A DNA stretch of 26,808 bases from contig MSJH02000192.1 of NCBI GenBank assembly GCA_001931875.2, forward strand, positions 1-26,808, in the 5' to 3' direction. Below, in pieces: positions 8,388 through 19,511 of this stretch. This DNA comes from Byssochlamys sp. IMV 00236. Its lineage: Eukaryota > Ascomycota > Eurotiomycetes > Eurotiales > Thermoascaceae. The notes below the pieces were generated by a model that saw only the letters and a list, made by a program, of their open reading frames with translations, searched no databases and was not told the origin of the DNA. Numbering within the stretch: position 1 is the stretch's first letter; every line of letters starts with the position of its first letter. The position numbers were made by a program, and so were the translations under genes.

Positions 8388-9853
8388 GAAATAAAATAAC
8401 TGAACCATTCATATTGACCTGTCACCCGCCAGACCTTTAATGTATTGTCTATCACGTCTTCTTCTTCTTCTTCTTCTTCGTCTTCACTATCAATTGGTAT
8501 TGAAAATTTACGCTGTCCAGAGCAAGTGGCAATCAATGGATAAACTGGATTAAATGTAGCAGATGAGATGAGGTCTATAAAGAGGGCTTAGTTATAGATG
8601 TGGTAAGGGAAAAAAAAAGAAGCTTAATTTACCGTCGTGTGCCTTCATTGATTTCACCAGCTTGTATTCCTCGGGTGACGAGATATCGTACGCTATCAGA
8701 TTTCCAAACTGATCTCCTGTGACCAAGTGCTTTCCAGATGGATCCAAATCAAAATGTATCCTTTGATTTGTTTTGCCTGGCCGAGGTAACTCAAACAGTA
8801 TATTTGCTGAATCACGAATATCCCAGCACAATATACTGTTGGTATGTCGAGATACTGAAAAGAGGTACCGATCATCCTTTGAAAACTTTACCTGGGTTAC
8901 ACCTCCTGAAAAGCCTACGAGTTTTAGACAAAGCTCATGGTTGGTCTGGTCATAGATTGCAATCGATTGACTATATGAACCAGCAGCGTATAGCCCATCC
9001 GAACTAAAGTCTAAACAAGAGATGATTCCCTTTTGGCCCTTTTTGCTTTTACGCGTTGGAACTGTTGGTATCTTGTCTGATTCGCTGCCTGGTCGCTGAA
9101 CATCAAATATTTCAATCATGTTTTCGTATCCACAGTAGATTCTACAACACAACAATGTCAATAGGGCCACTCTTGTTTTTGTCTCTAGTATTTTTTTTTT
9201 ACTTTGTGCCATCAGGATTAAATGATAGTACGTTGGGACCTACATATCGCTCACAATGATCAATTGCACTATAGGATGCTCTCACCTAATAAGAACAAGG
9301 TCAGCTCTCTTTTTTTTTTTTTATTGCTTGTCCTTTTCTTTTTACAGTTGCCGTAGTTAGATCCCAAAGCTGAATGGGATGATCTCTAACCGATGTTAAG
9401 AAGCAACAAGTGTCTGGATCTATTTTTTTGTTTTGAATGATTGTTTTTCTTTCTTTTTATAAAAACAAATGTACCTTGTGAGTTCATCAAAGGATACCAG
9501 TCAAAATCATAGACTGATTCTCCTTCTCGTATACCAAAGATGGGTATCATGGTCTGTGGACCGTCTTCAGTATCTTCGTATACGTTGCTTGGTAAAGAAA
9601 ATAGTCGAACAACATCGTCTGCTGAATTAGTCAATAGATAAGTGCCATCAGGTGCCCATTTTGCATTTTTAAAGAAATTATTGTGTTCTGATTGTACATC
9701 TAGATTCACTTGTTGTTGGATTAGATCCAGGTCCTTTTCTAAACAATCTCTAATAGATTCATTATATCGTTCGTCTGTTGTTGATGCCAACACTAGGTCT
9801 TTATCGAAATCAGGAACAAACACATTATATCCCTGTGATTGCTCTTGTTCCAT
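8372..9853 (-). CDS. WRAP53/TCAB1-like WD40 protein
   Basis: The protein resembles the WRAP53 (TCAB1) family, whose animal members bind CAB-box small RNAs and telomerase RNA and deliver them to Cajal bodies. Five exons (9853-9475, 9419-9346, 9285-9203, 9141-8633, 8574-8372) encode 415 residues. Conserved blocks, in order, are NNFFKNAKWAPDGTYLLTNS, YDFDWYPLMNS, VRDHPIQLWDL, ARTYSA-like VRASYSAIDH, FNPDGTKIYCGYENMIEIFD, KKGQKGIISCLDFS, LYAAGSYSQSIAIYD, FSGGVTQVKFSKDDRYLFS, ILCWDIRDS and KTNQRIHFDLDPSGKHLVTG. A poly-Glu run precedes the last strand. The start is the ATG at 9853, only 40 bp beyond the CDC6 stop, so its promoter must overlap CDC6. The last 16 nt overlap the convergent PRPP synthetase frame. 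Confidence 0.9.
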
Positions 9854-9893
9854 TACAACAAAAAATAGTAAAGAAAAGAAAAAAAAAAATAAT

Positions 9894-11531
9894 TTATTGA
9901 AGCCCGCGTTCTTTAAGTCTTTCAATCATCCAATTTTTCAATATTGGCATGTCTTCTACCATCTGTATGATCTCGTTTTCTTGTGCATGCAGCTGTATCT
10001 TTCTTGCTCTTTCTTCTTTATTTTTACCCAAGCTAAGTATGCTCGCTGTTTCCAACATGGATAGTAAATCATTTAGTTCTGTTCTGGATACACCCGTGAT
10101 GAGGTTATCTCTATTGTCTGTAAAGATAGAACTGTATTGTTCACGAAACTGAATATAACGTGTCAGCCTATATATTTTTTTTTCTTATCTTGCCTTTATT
10201 ACCTTTCCCAGTGTGATCTGTTTATTTGATTTCTGCATAATGGAAAATACGACTAATACCACTTTTTGTGGTAAGCTTAATTGCTTTAGTTTCTGTACTG
10301 TCGGATTGCCAAAGACAACATTCAGTACTTTCATAACATGTCCAATCGTCACTTTGGATTCTGGTATATTTTGGTTTTTATCTGACAAGATCAATTTCTT
10401 TTGTTCCATTTCGGCAAGCTCAACGGCTTGTCGACAGATATCGAGAGCTGTCCTAAGGTCGCCCATGGAGGCAGCAACTTTACGTGAACAGAGTTCTATG
10501 GCCGCTGGTTGGAAAAGTGGAAGAGGTGTATCTTTAGTTGGGTTATCGACGAGTGAATAGAGTCTATCTTTGATGATACAGGATATCTCAGAAACTGTAT
10601 ATGGGTTAAAGTTTAATAGTTGTGGTTCACCTAAATCATAAAATATAAGCCCAGGTTTCTTTAAAGCAGCACTCGCTTACAGTTTTTTGCTCTTAGTCTA
10701 GGCAAGATGCGATCTGTTAAATCAAGCGCGTTTGCAATACCAATGAGTACCAGCCTTGAATTGGGTAAAGAAGCCCATTCGAATACTTTGTAGAGTACAT
10801 CTTGTTCCTTTGTCTTTAGTGAATCGATTTCATCCAATACAACTACACTATTAACAAGGTCAATCATGTATATTCTCTCTCATCTTTTTTTTTTCTTTAT
10901 ACTTTAGCACATCCTTCTTGGCATTCATCAATTCATGCGCTTGCTTTATAACATCAGCTTGCACTACCGCATTGGTCGATTTCCATGATTCAACTAGCTT
11001 AACATAAATCTGTTTGGGTTCCTTCATGCTCATACAGTTAATCATGACCGTTTTAACAGTAAAATCTAGTTGATCTATCTCATTTTCCATTGTTCGCATC
11101 ACTTCAGTCAACATGGCTGTCTTGCCTGTGCCTGGCATTCCAGAGATATATAAACAACCAGGTTTATTTGACAAGACGTGATCTCTCCAAAACTGACTGA
11201 TTGTTTCTCGTTCCTGTCCTCTGCCGATAAGTCGAGAAGGTACAGCGGCTCTTCGAAAGATAGTTTTTGCACTTTGATAGATATTTGTTTTATCTTGAAT
11301 GTCCTTTTTAGCTGTTTCTGTTTCTTAAAAGACATTAGCAAAAAAAAAACAAATGGTGTTTATAAATGCATATATTTTCTTACTTTGATTGAATTGTTGT
11401 TCTGTTGCCTTTCGTTTTAAAGGCACACCATCATTTTCGTCTATTGCAGCTTGTTTCCTCTTGTTATCTGTGTATTATGTGTTGGCTTTCTTTTTATATT
11501 TCAAAAGCATAATCTTGGTCTTACTCGTCAT
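9894..11531 (-). CDS. CDC6: Cdc6 replication licensing ATPase
   Basis: Cdc6 is an AAA+ ATPase that joins ORC at origins and helps load the MCM helicase in G1. Six exons (11531-11525, 11467-11384, 11323-10903, 10847-10681, 10630-10203, 10148-9894) give 453 residues. The Walker A motif GMPGTGKT is at residues 92-99, Walker B VVVLDEID at 172-179, a sensor-1 region at [28 protein letters not shown] just after, and sensor 2 in [13 protein letters not shown] (about 283-295). A C-terminal winged-helix region follows ([24 protein letters not shown]). Cdc6 is favoured over Orc1 because there is no BAH domain and because of the PQLLNF block. The first exon is only 7 nt (ATGACGA). The region before the AAA+ domain is short, about 58 residues, and has no Ser/Thr-Pro sites. 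Confidence 0.9.
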
Positions 11532-12641
11532 TTAATATTGCAGGAACAAGAAAAAAAAATTTTCTGTAAAAGGAAAAAAAAAAAAGCGAGTCTATTTTGA
11601 ACGCGTTTTTTTTTTTCGTGAACAGGAAAAAGATCCTATTGGCTAATTGAAGCAATCTAAATTTGGTATTTCCTTTATTCTTTAAGGTTTTTAATAAGAT
11701 ATAAAGTTAAGCATAGTTGCAAGTACAAAGGGTGTGTTTTGAGCTATTGAAAAGGAAAGATTATCTTAATCATCAATTCTAAGCGACAAACAATACTTGT
11801 TAAAAATGCCTTGGAGCACACAAGAGAGTTCATTAGTGAAGCGCAACTAGTATTTTCTTGACTAAGTTGAATGAATCACAATAGACAATAAAGAGAAATA
11901 TATATATTCAACGTTATCTACTTGCCCAGTGCACCCTCTCTATATAAAGAATCTCTTTTCTTTCTCTCGTCAGCCATTTCTCACAAATGGTGCCAGATGA
12001 GACTCCATCTAGATATTCTACAGCTTCTTTCATATTAATCGGGAACTTTGCTTGCACGATATATAAGAAAGAGTAGTCGCTAAAATTATTCTGCCGCGAG
12101 AATCGAGTTTGCAGCAAATGATCAATCAAAGAGTACTGCCATATGACTGACATTGGTTGTAGCTCACCTACTTGTAAAACTTTTATTTATATACCAAGAG
12201 AGAGACCAATCAGTGAATATCGGTTTGCCCTAAATTGAATGGTCTAATTTTAGGTTAAAAAGCTTCAGTTTAGTGTTATTCGATAGCCAGCCAATAAGAG
12301 GTAAACACTTTTCTTTCTCTCTCTTGTGTTCCCCAACTGTTTCCCCCGAAAGGACCATCGTCATCAAATGACCCTTTGTCGTACTTTTGAAATCATAAAG
12401 TCATTAATATATTTTACTATATATTGTCTAGTTACAAGACGTGTCTTGTGGTTTGCGCGTGATTTTATTTATTAGTTGGGGAAAAGTGTCTCTCTTTGTC
12501 TGTCAAAATTCACGTGTGAAGTAAAAGGCAGGGACAATTAGAGTTTATGTTGTACCTGAAGCATACATAAAAAGTGTACGCCGACTAAAAATCTTTGTTC
12601 TTTCTTTTTCTCTTTTTCGCCAATCATATTCATATATTAAA
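11532..12641. other. Divergent intergenic region between CDC6 and the cytidylyltransferase gene
   Basis: The G1/S-type boxes lie at the CDC6 side. On the other side a palindromic CACGTG (12511-12516) sits about 130 bp before the cytidylyltransferase ATG. A 79-codon ATG-initiated frame on the minus strand (12153-11914) has mixed composition and no recognisable motif; it could be a small gene but I would not call it one. The rest is AT-rich with no clear RNA gene. Confidence 0.4.
11601..11620 (-). promoter_or_regulatory. MCB- and SCB-like G1/S elements upstream of CDC6
   Basis: ACGCGT (11601-11606) is a perfect MluI cell-cycle box. The reverse complement of 11614-11620 is CACGAAA, a perfect Swi4/6 cell-cycle box. 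They lie about 70-90 bp upstream of the CDC6 ATG. In yeasts these motifs bind MBF/SBF and drive G1/S genes including replication factors. Function in this fungus is inferred from position and motif only. Confidence 0.5.
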
Positions 12642-14050
<1,409 letters not shown>

Positions 14051-14639
14051 TTATATATGTTCCATATGAAATTTATCTTTCATCTTGTAAAATCCTGTTT
14101 TCATTCCCCCTTCATTGTACTTATGTTTAATAAAGAAAAGGCGTAACTGATTTTTTTTATTATATCCAAATAAAACAAAAGAGAGGCATCCTTTTTTAGT
14201 ATTTAACCTGTTTGCTAGAATAATTACTCCCCCATTCTGATGCTTCTTTAGATTAAGGTGTCTTCCCATAATGGGAATCTAATGTGCAGAGCTCTGTCTC
14301 TCGTGATAAAAGGATGCTTTAAATCAATCTTATCTTGCTTCAATCAATTCCGATTGTCATCCATCCGAGGGGTGCGCGTTGGTTCCCTTTTTAAAGAATG
14401 AGTTCAAATGAAGCGAAATGGAGGAGAAGGGGGGGAGGTTAAGCGTATAATTTTCTATAAATTATGAAGAAGATCGACTTTGCATTGTTATGGTAACCGA
14501 GTACGTGCTCTGCTGTTTCACTAAATTTATTATGAAATTTGAACTTGTGTGACAGGACCTCAATAAAGACTATTCAACTATCTTCCATCTCTACGCTTTT
14601 TACCTCTCTTTTATCCCCACTTTCCACTCCTTTATTAAA
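14051..14639 (+). promoter_or_regulatory. Intergenic region with probable promoter of the KRE9-like gene
   Basis: The cytidylyltransferase terminator region is AT-rich (AATAAA near 14127-14133). Further on, a G-run (about 14430-14436) is followed by the TATA-like CTATAAATTATG near 14455-14465, about 180 bp before the next ATG, and then a pyrimidine-rich stretch leading into the start codon. No convincing frame or RNA gene was seen. Confidence 0.35.
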
Positions 14640-15442
14640 ATGGTCAATAAATCTTCTCTCATTTTTTTATCTCTTACTGCCGCATTAGATTTGGTACTTG
14701 CTAGCTCTGTTCAGATCACTTCTCCTAAAGTCAATGCTGTTTATGAAGCAGGATCTACCGTTGATATCAAGTGGTAAAATTGCTTTTATTCAACAACTTC
14801 TTTATATTCATAGACAACTTAGGCATGTTAATGATAAATCAGCTGGCCCTATTCGTCTTCAATACGCTTCCGGAAAGGCATCTTCTTTAAATGTTGATGG
14901 TGTCATTGCTGATAACGTTGATGCTTCTCTTGGAACTTACAAGTGGACGATTCCTAAGGATATCAAGCCAAAGAAATAGTAAATAGATTGCCAAGAAACG
15001 AAACATCATATTTATCTATCATCTATAGTGTTCTTGAAGCTGGTCCTAATGCAAAGGATCTTTCTTTCCAAGGTATATCCTTCAACAAGAGAAAATCAGT
15101 GTAGAACTCTAATATTTTGTAGGCTATATCACCATCAAGAACGCTTCAAAGCATACAAAGACAACAACTAAAAAGACGACTAAAAAGACGACTAAAAAGA
15201 CGACTAAAAAGACAACCAAAAAGACCAAGACCACCAAGAAGGGTACCGCCTCAGCTGTTTGTATCGGCTACCCCAGTGAGCAGGACAAGGGAGAATACGT
15301 GCGTTGCCATTCAATTCCAAAGCCCGTTGCTGCTAGCCACAAGAAAAAGAAGCATACAACCACCAAGAAGCACACAGTCGCCAAAAAGAAGAAGACGACC
15401 AAAAAGACAACCAAGAAACCAAAGAAGGCTGTTACAGCTTAA
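14640..15442 (+). CDS. Secreted KRE9/KNH1-N domain protein with Lys/Thr-repeat tail
   Basis: This is a predicted extracellular or cell-wall protein. Four exons (14640-14773, 14823-14978, 15029-15072, 15123-15442) give 217 residues. Residues 1-22 form a signal peptide (hydrophobic SSLIFLSLTAALDLVLAS). Residues about 23-115 match the KRE9/KNH1 N-terminal domain pattern: VQITSPKVNAVYEAGSTVDI, KWHVND, GTYKWTIPKDI, and a closing GYITIKNAS. Members occur in wall beta-glucan proteins and GPI-anchored Ser/Thr-rich proteins. The C-terminal half is unusual: many KKTT units, then a short Cys-containing segment (AVCIGYPSEQDKGEYVRCHS), then another Lys/Thr/His-rich block. No GPI-anchor hydrophobic tail is present. 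The charge suggests binding to anionic wall polymers, but that is inference. Confidence 0.75.
15167..15226 (+). repeat. Tandem 12-bp repeat coding for TKKT units
   Basis: ACTAAAAAGACG is repeated about five times head to tail, with the last copy diverged. It lies in the exon for the Lys/Thr-rich tail and keeps the reading frame, encoding repeated Thr-Lys-Lys-Thr. Confidence 0.85.
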
Positions 15443-15624
15443 TTATCTTAAATAAATGATTGTTTCACATATCAATGCAGCACACAGTTATTTTTTTGTT
15501 ACCCCTTAAAAAAACTTGTATTGTTACAATGCCAATTTTATTAAGTTATTTCATCAAGAAAGAGAGAGAAAAAGTGATGTGTGTGTTGGGGGGGGAAATA
15601 TGGTATGCTTTGTTATAGGAAAAT

Positions 15625-17183
15625 TTACAATTCATCATGAGCACTAGTAGCTTCATCATCCTTCTTTTCGTCCTTCTTTTCTTCTTCCTTCTTTTCTTCA
15701 GGAACTTCAAACTTGAGACCCTTACTGTTGTGTTCATTCAAAAACTTGACGAGATCTTCCATAGAACGATCGCCTTCATAATCAATCAACTTGTTGGTTT
15801 CGGCTTGGAAGAACTTCAAAGTAGGGAATCCGGTAACATCAAATCCACCTTCTTCAGGAATGTCATTTTCAGTACCGTCCATCTTGGCAATGACAACAGA
15901 GTCAGCGGCGTTTTGAGAGACAACTTGACCCAATTGAGTCCAAATGGGTTCCAATTTCTTACAGTATCCACACCATGGAGCATAGACTTCGAGGAAGACA
16001 TCCTTGGACTTGTCGAGGACGATATCCTTGAATTGAGAGGCAACGACAACCTTGACAGGACCATTGTTTTCAGTAGGAGGTTCAGCAGACTTGACATGAG
16101 GCTTGACCTTGCCAGCAACGTAATCATCAACGAAGCGTTCCAAGTTTTCACGAGTCACAGCCAAGGTTTGGTCAAGAGGGAACTTGGCGCCATTGTCCAA
16201 GTGTTGGATAGAGAAAGCAGGGAATTGTTGCTTCAATCCAACATTGTCAGCGTGACCACCATATTTTTTAGCATCGATATGGACAAAGTTGATCTTTCCC
16301 TTGTATTTCTCGGCCAAAGCTTTGGCTTCCTTGACAATCGTATTCTTGGATTCTTCATTATCGTGGAAGAGGTAAGCGATAGGTAAACCGGTTTCGGCAT
16401 AGGTTTGGAAGTTTGAAGCATCAATTTCGTCCAAAAGAGGAACAGAGTTGACCTTGATAAATTCTAAAAGTTCATCGTACTTGAATTCACCTGGCTTGGT
16501 GAAGGTGCTTTCATCATCGAATTGGGTATAGACTACAAGAGAGGGAAATTCGGTGACTTTGTGTTCCTTGGCAACAGCTTCATCAGTGACAAGACCAAAG
16601 ACAAAGTTCTCACGGTTCTTATCAGCAAGAGCTTGGAAAGTTTCCTTGGAGGCGTCATCTTTAGCATAAGCGACAATGACAACACGGTCTGTCTTTTTGA
16701 ATTCATCAAAATTGCTGGCGGTGACTTCAGTGACAGAAGGTAAAGCTTGCTTTTCCATATAACTGACAATACCGTCTGCCTTACGAGCACCCTTATATTC
16801 GGCAGGTTCACCTTTTCTAAAGACCTTCAAAGTAGGATAGCCACGAACATCGTGCTTTTGACAGAGATCTTCATTTTCAGTACAGTCCACCTTGGCAAGA
16901 GGAATGTTTTTGGCCTTGAGTGTTGTGGCAGCCTTTTCGTATTCAGGAGCTATATAGATGTTAGTAAATCATCCTACCCTCATCCAAAATATGACTTACC
17001 CAAAGCTTTGCAGTGACCACACCAAGGAGCAAAGAATTCGACAAGCATAAGGTCTTGACCCAAGACGTTTTGATCAAAAGTTTTGTCGGTCAAGGAGAGA
17101 ACGTCACTATCGGCCAAGACAGTGTGCGTAAGAGCAGAGAAAGTGGTAGCGATAGCAGCCAGCAAGAAGGACTTTTTAACCAT
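15625..17183 (-). CDS. PDI1: Protein disulfide isomerase (ER, HDEL)
   Basis: PDI forms, breaks and rearranges disulfides of secretory proteins in the ER lumen. Two exons (17183-17000, 16949-15625) encode 502 residues, normal for classical PDI. The layout is a signal peptide (about 1-24), thioredoxin domain a with APWCGHC (Cys55-Cys58), redox-inactive b and b' domains, domain a' with APWCGYC (Cys388-Cys391), an acidic Lys/Glu/Asp tail and a C-terminal HDEL retention signal. Conserved cis-Pro contexts ([16 protein letters not shown]) follow each active site. The second site is CGYC rather than the usual CGHC, which may change its redox potential. Codon use looks more biased than in neighbours (frequent GTC, ACC, AAG), as expected for a highly expressed gene. 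It converges on the KRE9-like gene. Confidence 0.95.
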
Positions 17184-17251
17184 TGAAGAAGTGTGAAAAG
17201 AAAAAGAAGAGGGAATACCGTAGCATTTATGTTTTTTTCAAAAAAAGCTTA

Positions 17252-17351
17252 TTTTATATATTTTAAGTCGGTTGTGTGTTGAAAGGTGATTGGATAGTTT
17301 ATGCAACAAACGAAATAACAGTTATTGGCGGAGTTACACGGTTTTTATTGG
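17252..17351 (-). promoter_or_regulatory. PDI promoter with TATA-like box and three CCAAT boxes
   Basis: On the minus strand, CCAAT occurs at 17293-17289, 17328-17324 and 17351-17347, about 106 to 168 bp before the ATG. An AT-only TATA-like stretch lies closer in at about 17252-17266. Clustered CCAAT boxes are common in fungal ER chaperone promoters. No complete CCAAT-N9-CCACG ER-stress element was found. Confidence 0.4.
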
Positions 17352-17579
17352 TTTTTAAGTGTAATTTGTAAGACATGAATGATTTTAGCCATATTGACTG
17401 TGTTTGCAAGCATTTGGAAGCGTTTGAAAAGAAGAAGAAAGAAAAAGACGCAAAAGAGAAGGAATAATTAAAAATCTTGTGACTATCGTTGCTTTTAATC
17501 GATATTAATAATGCTGATTAATCTAGCGCAGCAAGGTATCATTAATTATAATATAATCAACTTGTAGTTCAACATTTAG

Positions 17580-19130
17580 TCTGCGATGAAAGTCAAACAT
17601 TAAGAGAACCATTACGGGTATGTGGTGCTTTATTACATCCTGTTTTTGATGTGGCCAGTCCAATATAATGATTGAGTAAAAAAAAAAAAAATACTTAGGC
17701 CAAAGGGAACATTATGAGTCAAGTGTCAGAAGGTGACCATTTAAGCAGTCTTTGCCCCCGGGATTAGCTGGTAGTGAATCAATCTCGTTTAAAATAGTAC
17801 AGATCATGAGTTATATGATATACCAAGATATGGCCAACTTGAAATGAAGACGGTTTAGAAGCTTATATAAAAGGTTAATAATAGACTCCGGTATTTGTAG
17901 ACGGCAATGCATACCAAGGCAATAGATAACATGTTGCTTTATAAAAGAAAGCCGTTTGACCACACCGGGTAATCAATCAAGACGCCAGCCCATACGTTGG
18001 TTTCAAATGGTAACCAAAAGGTTAAATCTAAGAGTGACTAGTTGAAAGGCATATATGCGGCAGTAGACAAGTCAAAATAGCGTCAACCGATAATAGCAAT
18101 GAGTATGAGATGAGTTGTGCTTGTAGTATATGGGTACGCTTTGTTCATTGTTAATAATTTTTTCGACATTCATCCTTACAGAGAATCTGCACGATCCACC
18201 AAATAGCCGGTACAGGCACGTATTTTCGACGTCCTCTAGCTTGGCGAACAAAAGAGAACTAGCCTTGCTGATAGCAAAGCCATATTCCAATTCGTCCTAG
18301 ACTATCTGTTTATAAAAGCGGATAGCAATAGACTGACTGCATCTGTGAGTTTATCATAGTCTTCTTGGACTTAATGTTCACTTATCGTAAGAAGATACGC
18401 TTGCCGTCATTGGCGAATATTGATATGAATATAGGGCGAATGCGAGTATGTATTTACTGGACATAGTCTTGTCCTGAATGGACTGCATAGGCAACTCATC
18501 CATAGTCTTGAATATGGCAGGCTGTGTTGACGTCCAAGTCCATACATAAGCCAGGCAGTTCAACGTGTGCTTAACCTTTGAACTTCTTCTTGCCTGCAAC
18601 CGATATGGAAGCTTCGATGATCTTGCAGGATATTTTGGGAACAGAGGAGTATGACAAAGAATTGGGTAGAAGACTATTACCCTTTATTCAAATCATTGCC
18701 AAAAAAAGAGCTTGTATACCCTGATTGGAAGCAATTTTCAAATAGCAAATGACGACTGGACTTCCTCCATTAGGGTTTGATTATAATCAGTTACTATTTG
18801 AATAGCGCTCTTTCCATAAGAATAACTCTCCATGACCCTCTTTCCGTACTCTTTTGATGAGGGAGCGTGATAGATAATGATATACGTGAGGATACATATA
18901 GCTTCATATATTTCTCACTCAAGGAATAGTCGCAACCTTACTTAAATGATATATTGTCTGTATATAAGAAGGTCAAATCATGTACAGCGAAAGCATATAT
19001 AATGTATAACAAATTTGGCTTAGGCGAATATCTAGGAGGCAAGAGAATCCGAGACATTGAAGTTCCTACTTTCTTATTGACTGCATACTTGATGAACAAC
19101 TGTATATAATCAAGTGCTACCGATAGCACA
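17580..19130 (-). pseudogene. Decayed minus-strand coding region of unknown family
   Basis: No intact gene lies here, but protein-like segments follow one another on the minus strand in shifting frames. They include 19129-18938 (SRILLPPRYSPKPNLLYIIY), 18599-18378 (KHTLNCLAYVWTWTSTQPAI), 18290-18072 (YGFAISKASSLLFAKLEDVE, then LYRLFGGSCRFSV) and about 18040-17950 (FWLPFETNVWAGVLIDYPVW). Stops and frame changes separate them, as in an old pseudogene or transposon remnant. I cannot name the family and saw no terminal repeats or target duplication. Confidence 0.4.
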
Positions 19131-19511
19131 CAACTTTATGCATCATTACGCCCAAAACAACGCAATGCTACGATATCTGAGAGAAAGAGAGCGTATACTA
19201 GTAACGAAAGCTTTGTATATCAGGCATGGGACAAATCATTGATTTTTGTTAAGGATTGATAAAGTCCCTTTTTTTTATCAGAAGATAGTCCTTGTATAAA
19301 AGATGCTTTATTTATTCGGTTTAGAACGGAGAGAATTTGTCAATAAAGGGGGGGGGGCAATATATGCTCCTTATGTTTAGGTCTCCCCTTTTTTGCTTAC
19401 AGAAAAAAATGCTTCAAGCTTCTCCTATTTCTTTATTCTTCTGTGTGTACGAATTAATAAGCGACCTTTCTTTTTGTGCTTTTATCTTTTGTTTATACCT
19501 TCAAATCTCAA
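19131..19511 (+). promoter_or_regulatory. Upstream region of the Mg transporter gene
   Basis: TATAAAAG at 19295-19302 is a good TATA-like box about 210 bp before the ATG. A G-run of about ten bases (about 19348-19357) and pyrimidine-rich leader sequence follow. No coding signal was found. Confidence 0.4.

Noticed and set aside
8457..8480. CTT trinucleotide repeat as a regulatory microsatellite
   Set aside because: It is explained by a poly-Glu stretch in the last exon of the WRAP53-like gene.
9854..9925. Upstream ATG extension of the WRAP53-like gene
   Set aside because: It runs through A-rich sequence into the CDC6 coding end and adds only low-complexity residues.
11914..12153. 79-codon ATG frame on the minus strand
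   Set aside because: No recognisable motif, no clear splice context or promoter, and the length is within chance for an AT-rich gap; kept only as a remark.
15637..16386. 249-codon frame antisense to PDI
   Set aside because: It is the shadow of the strongly biased PDI coding frame and has no family motif.
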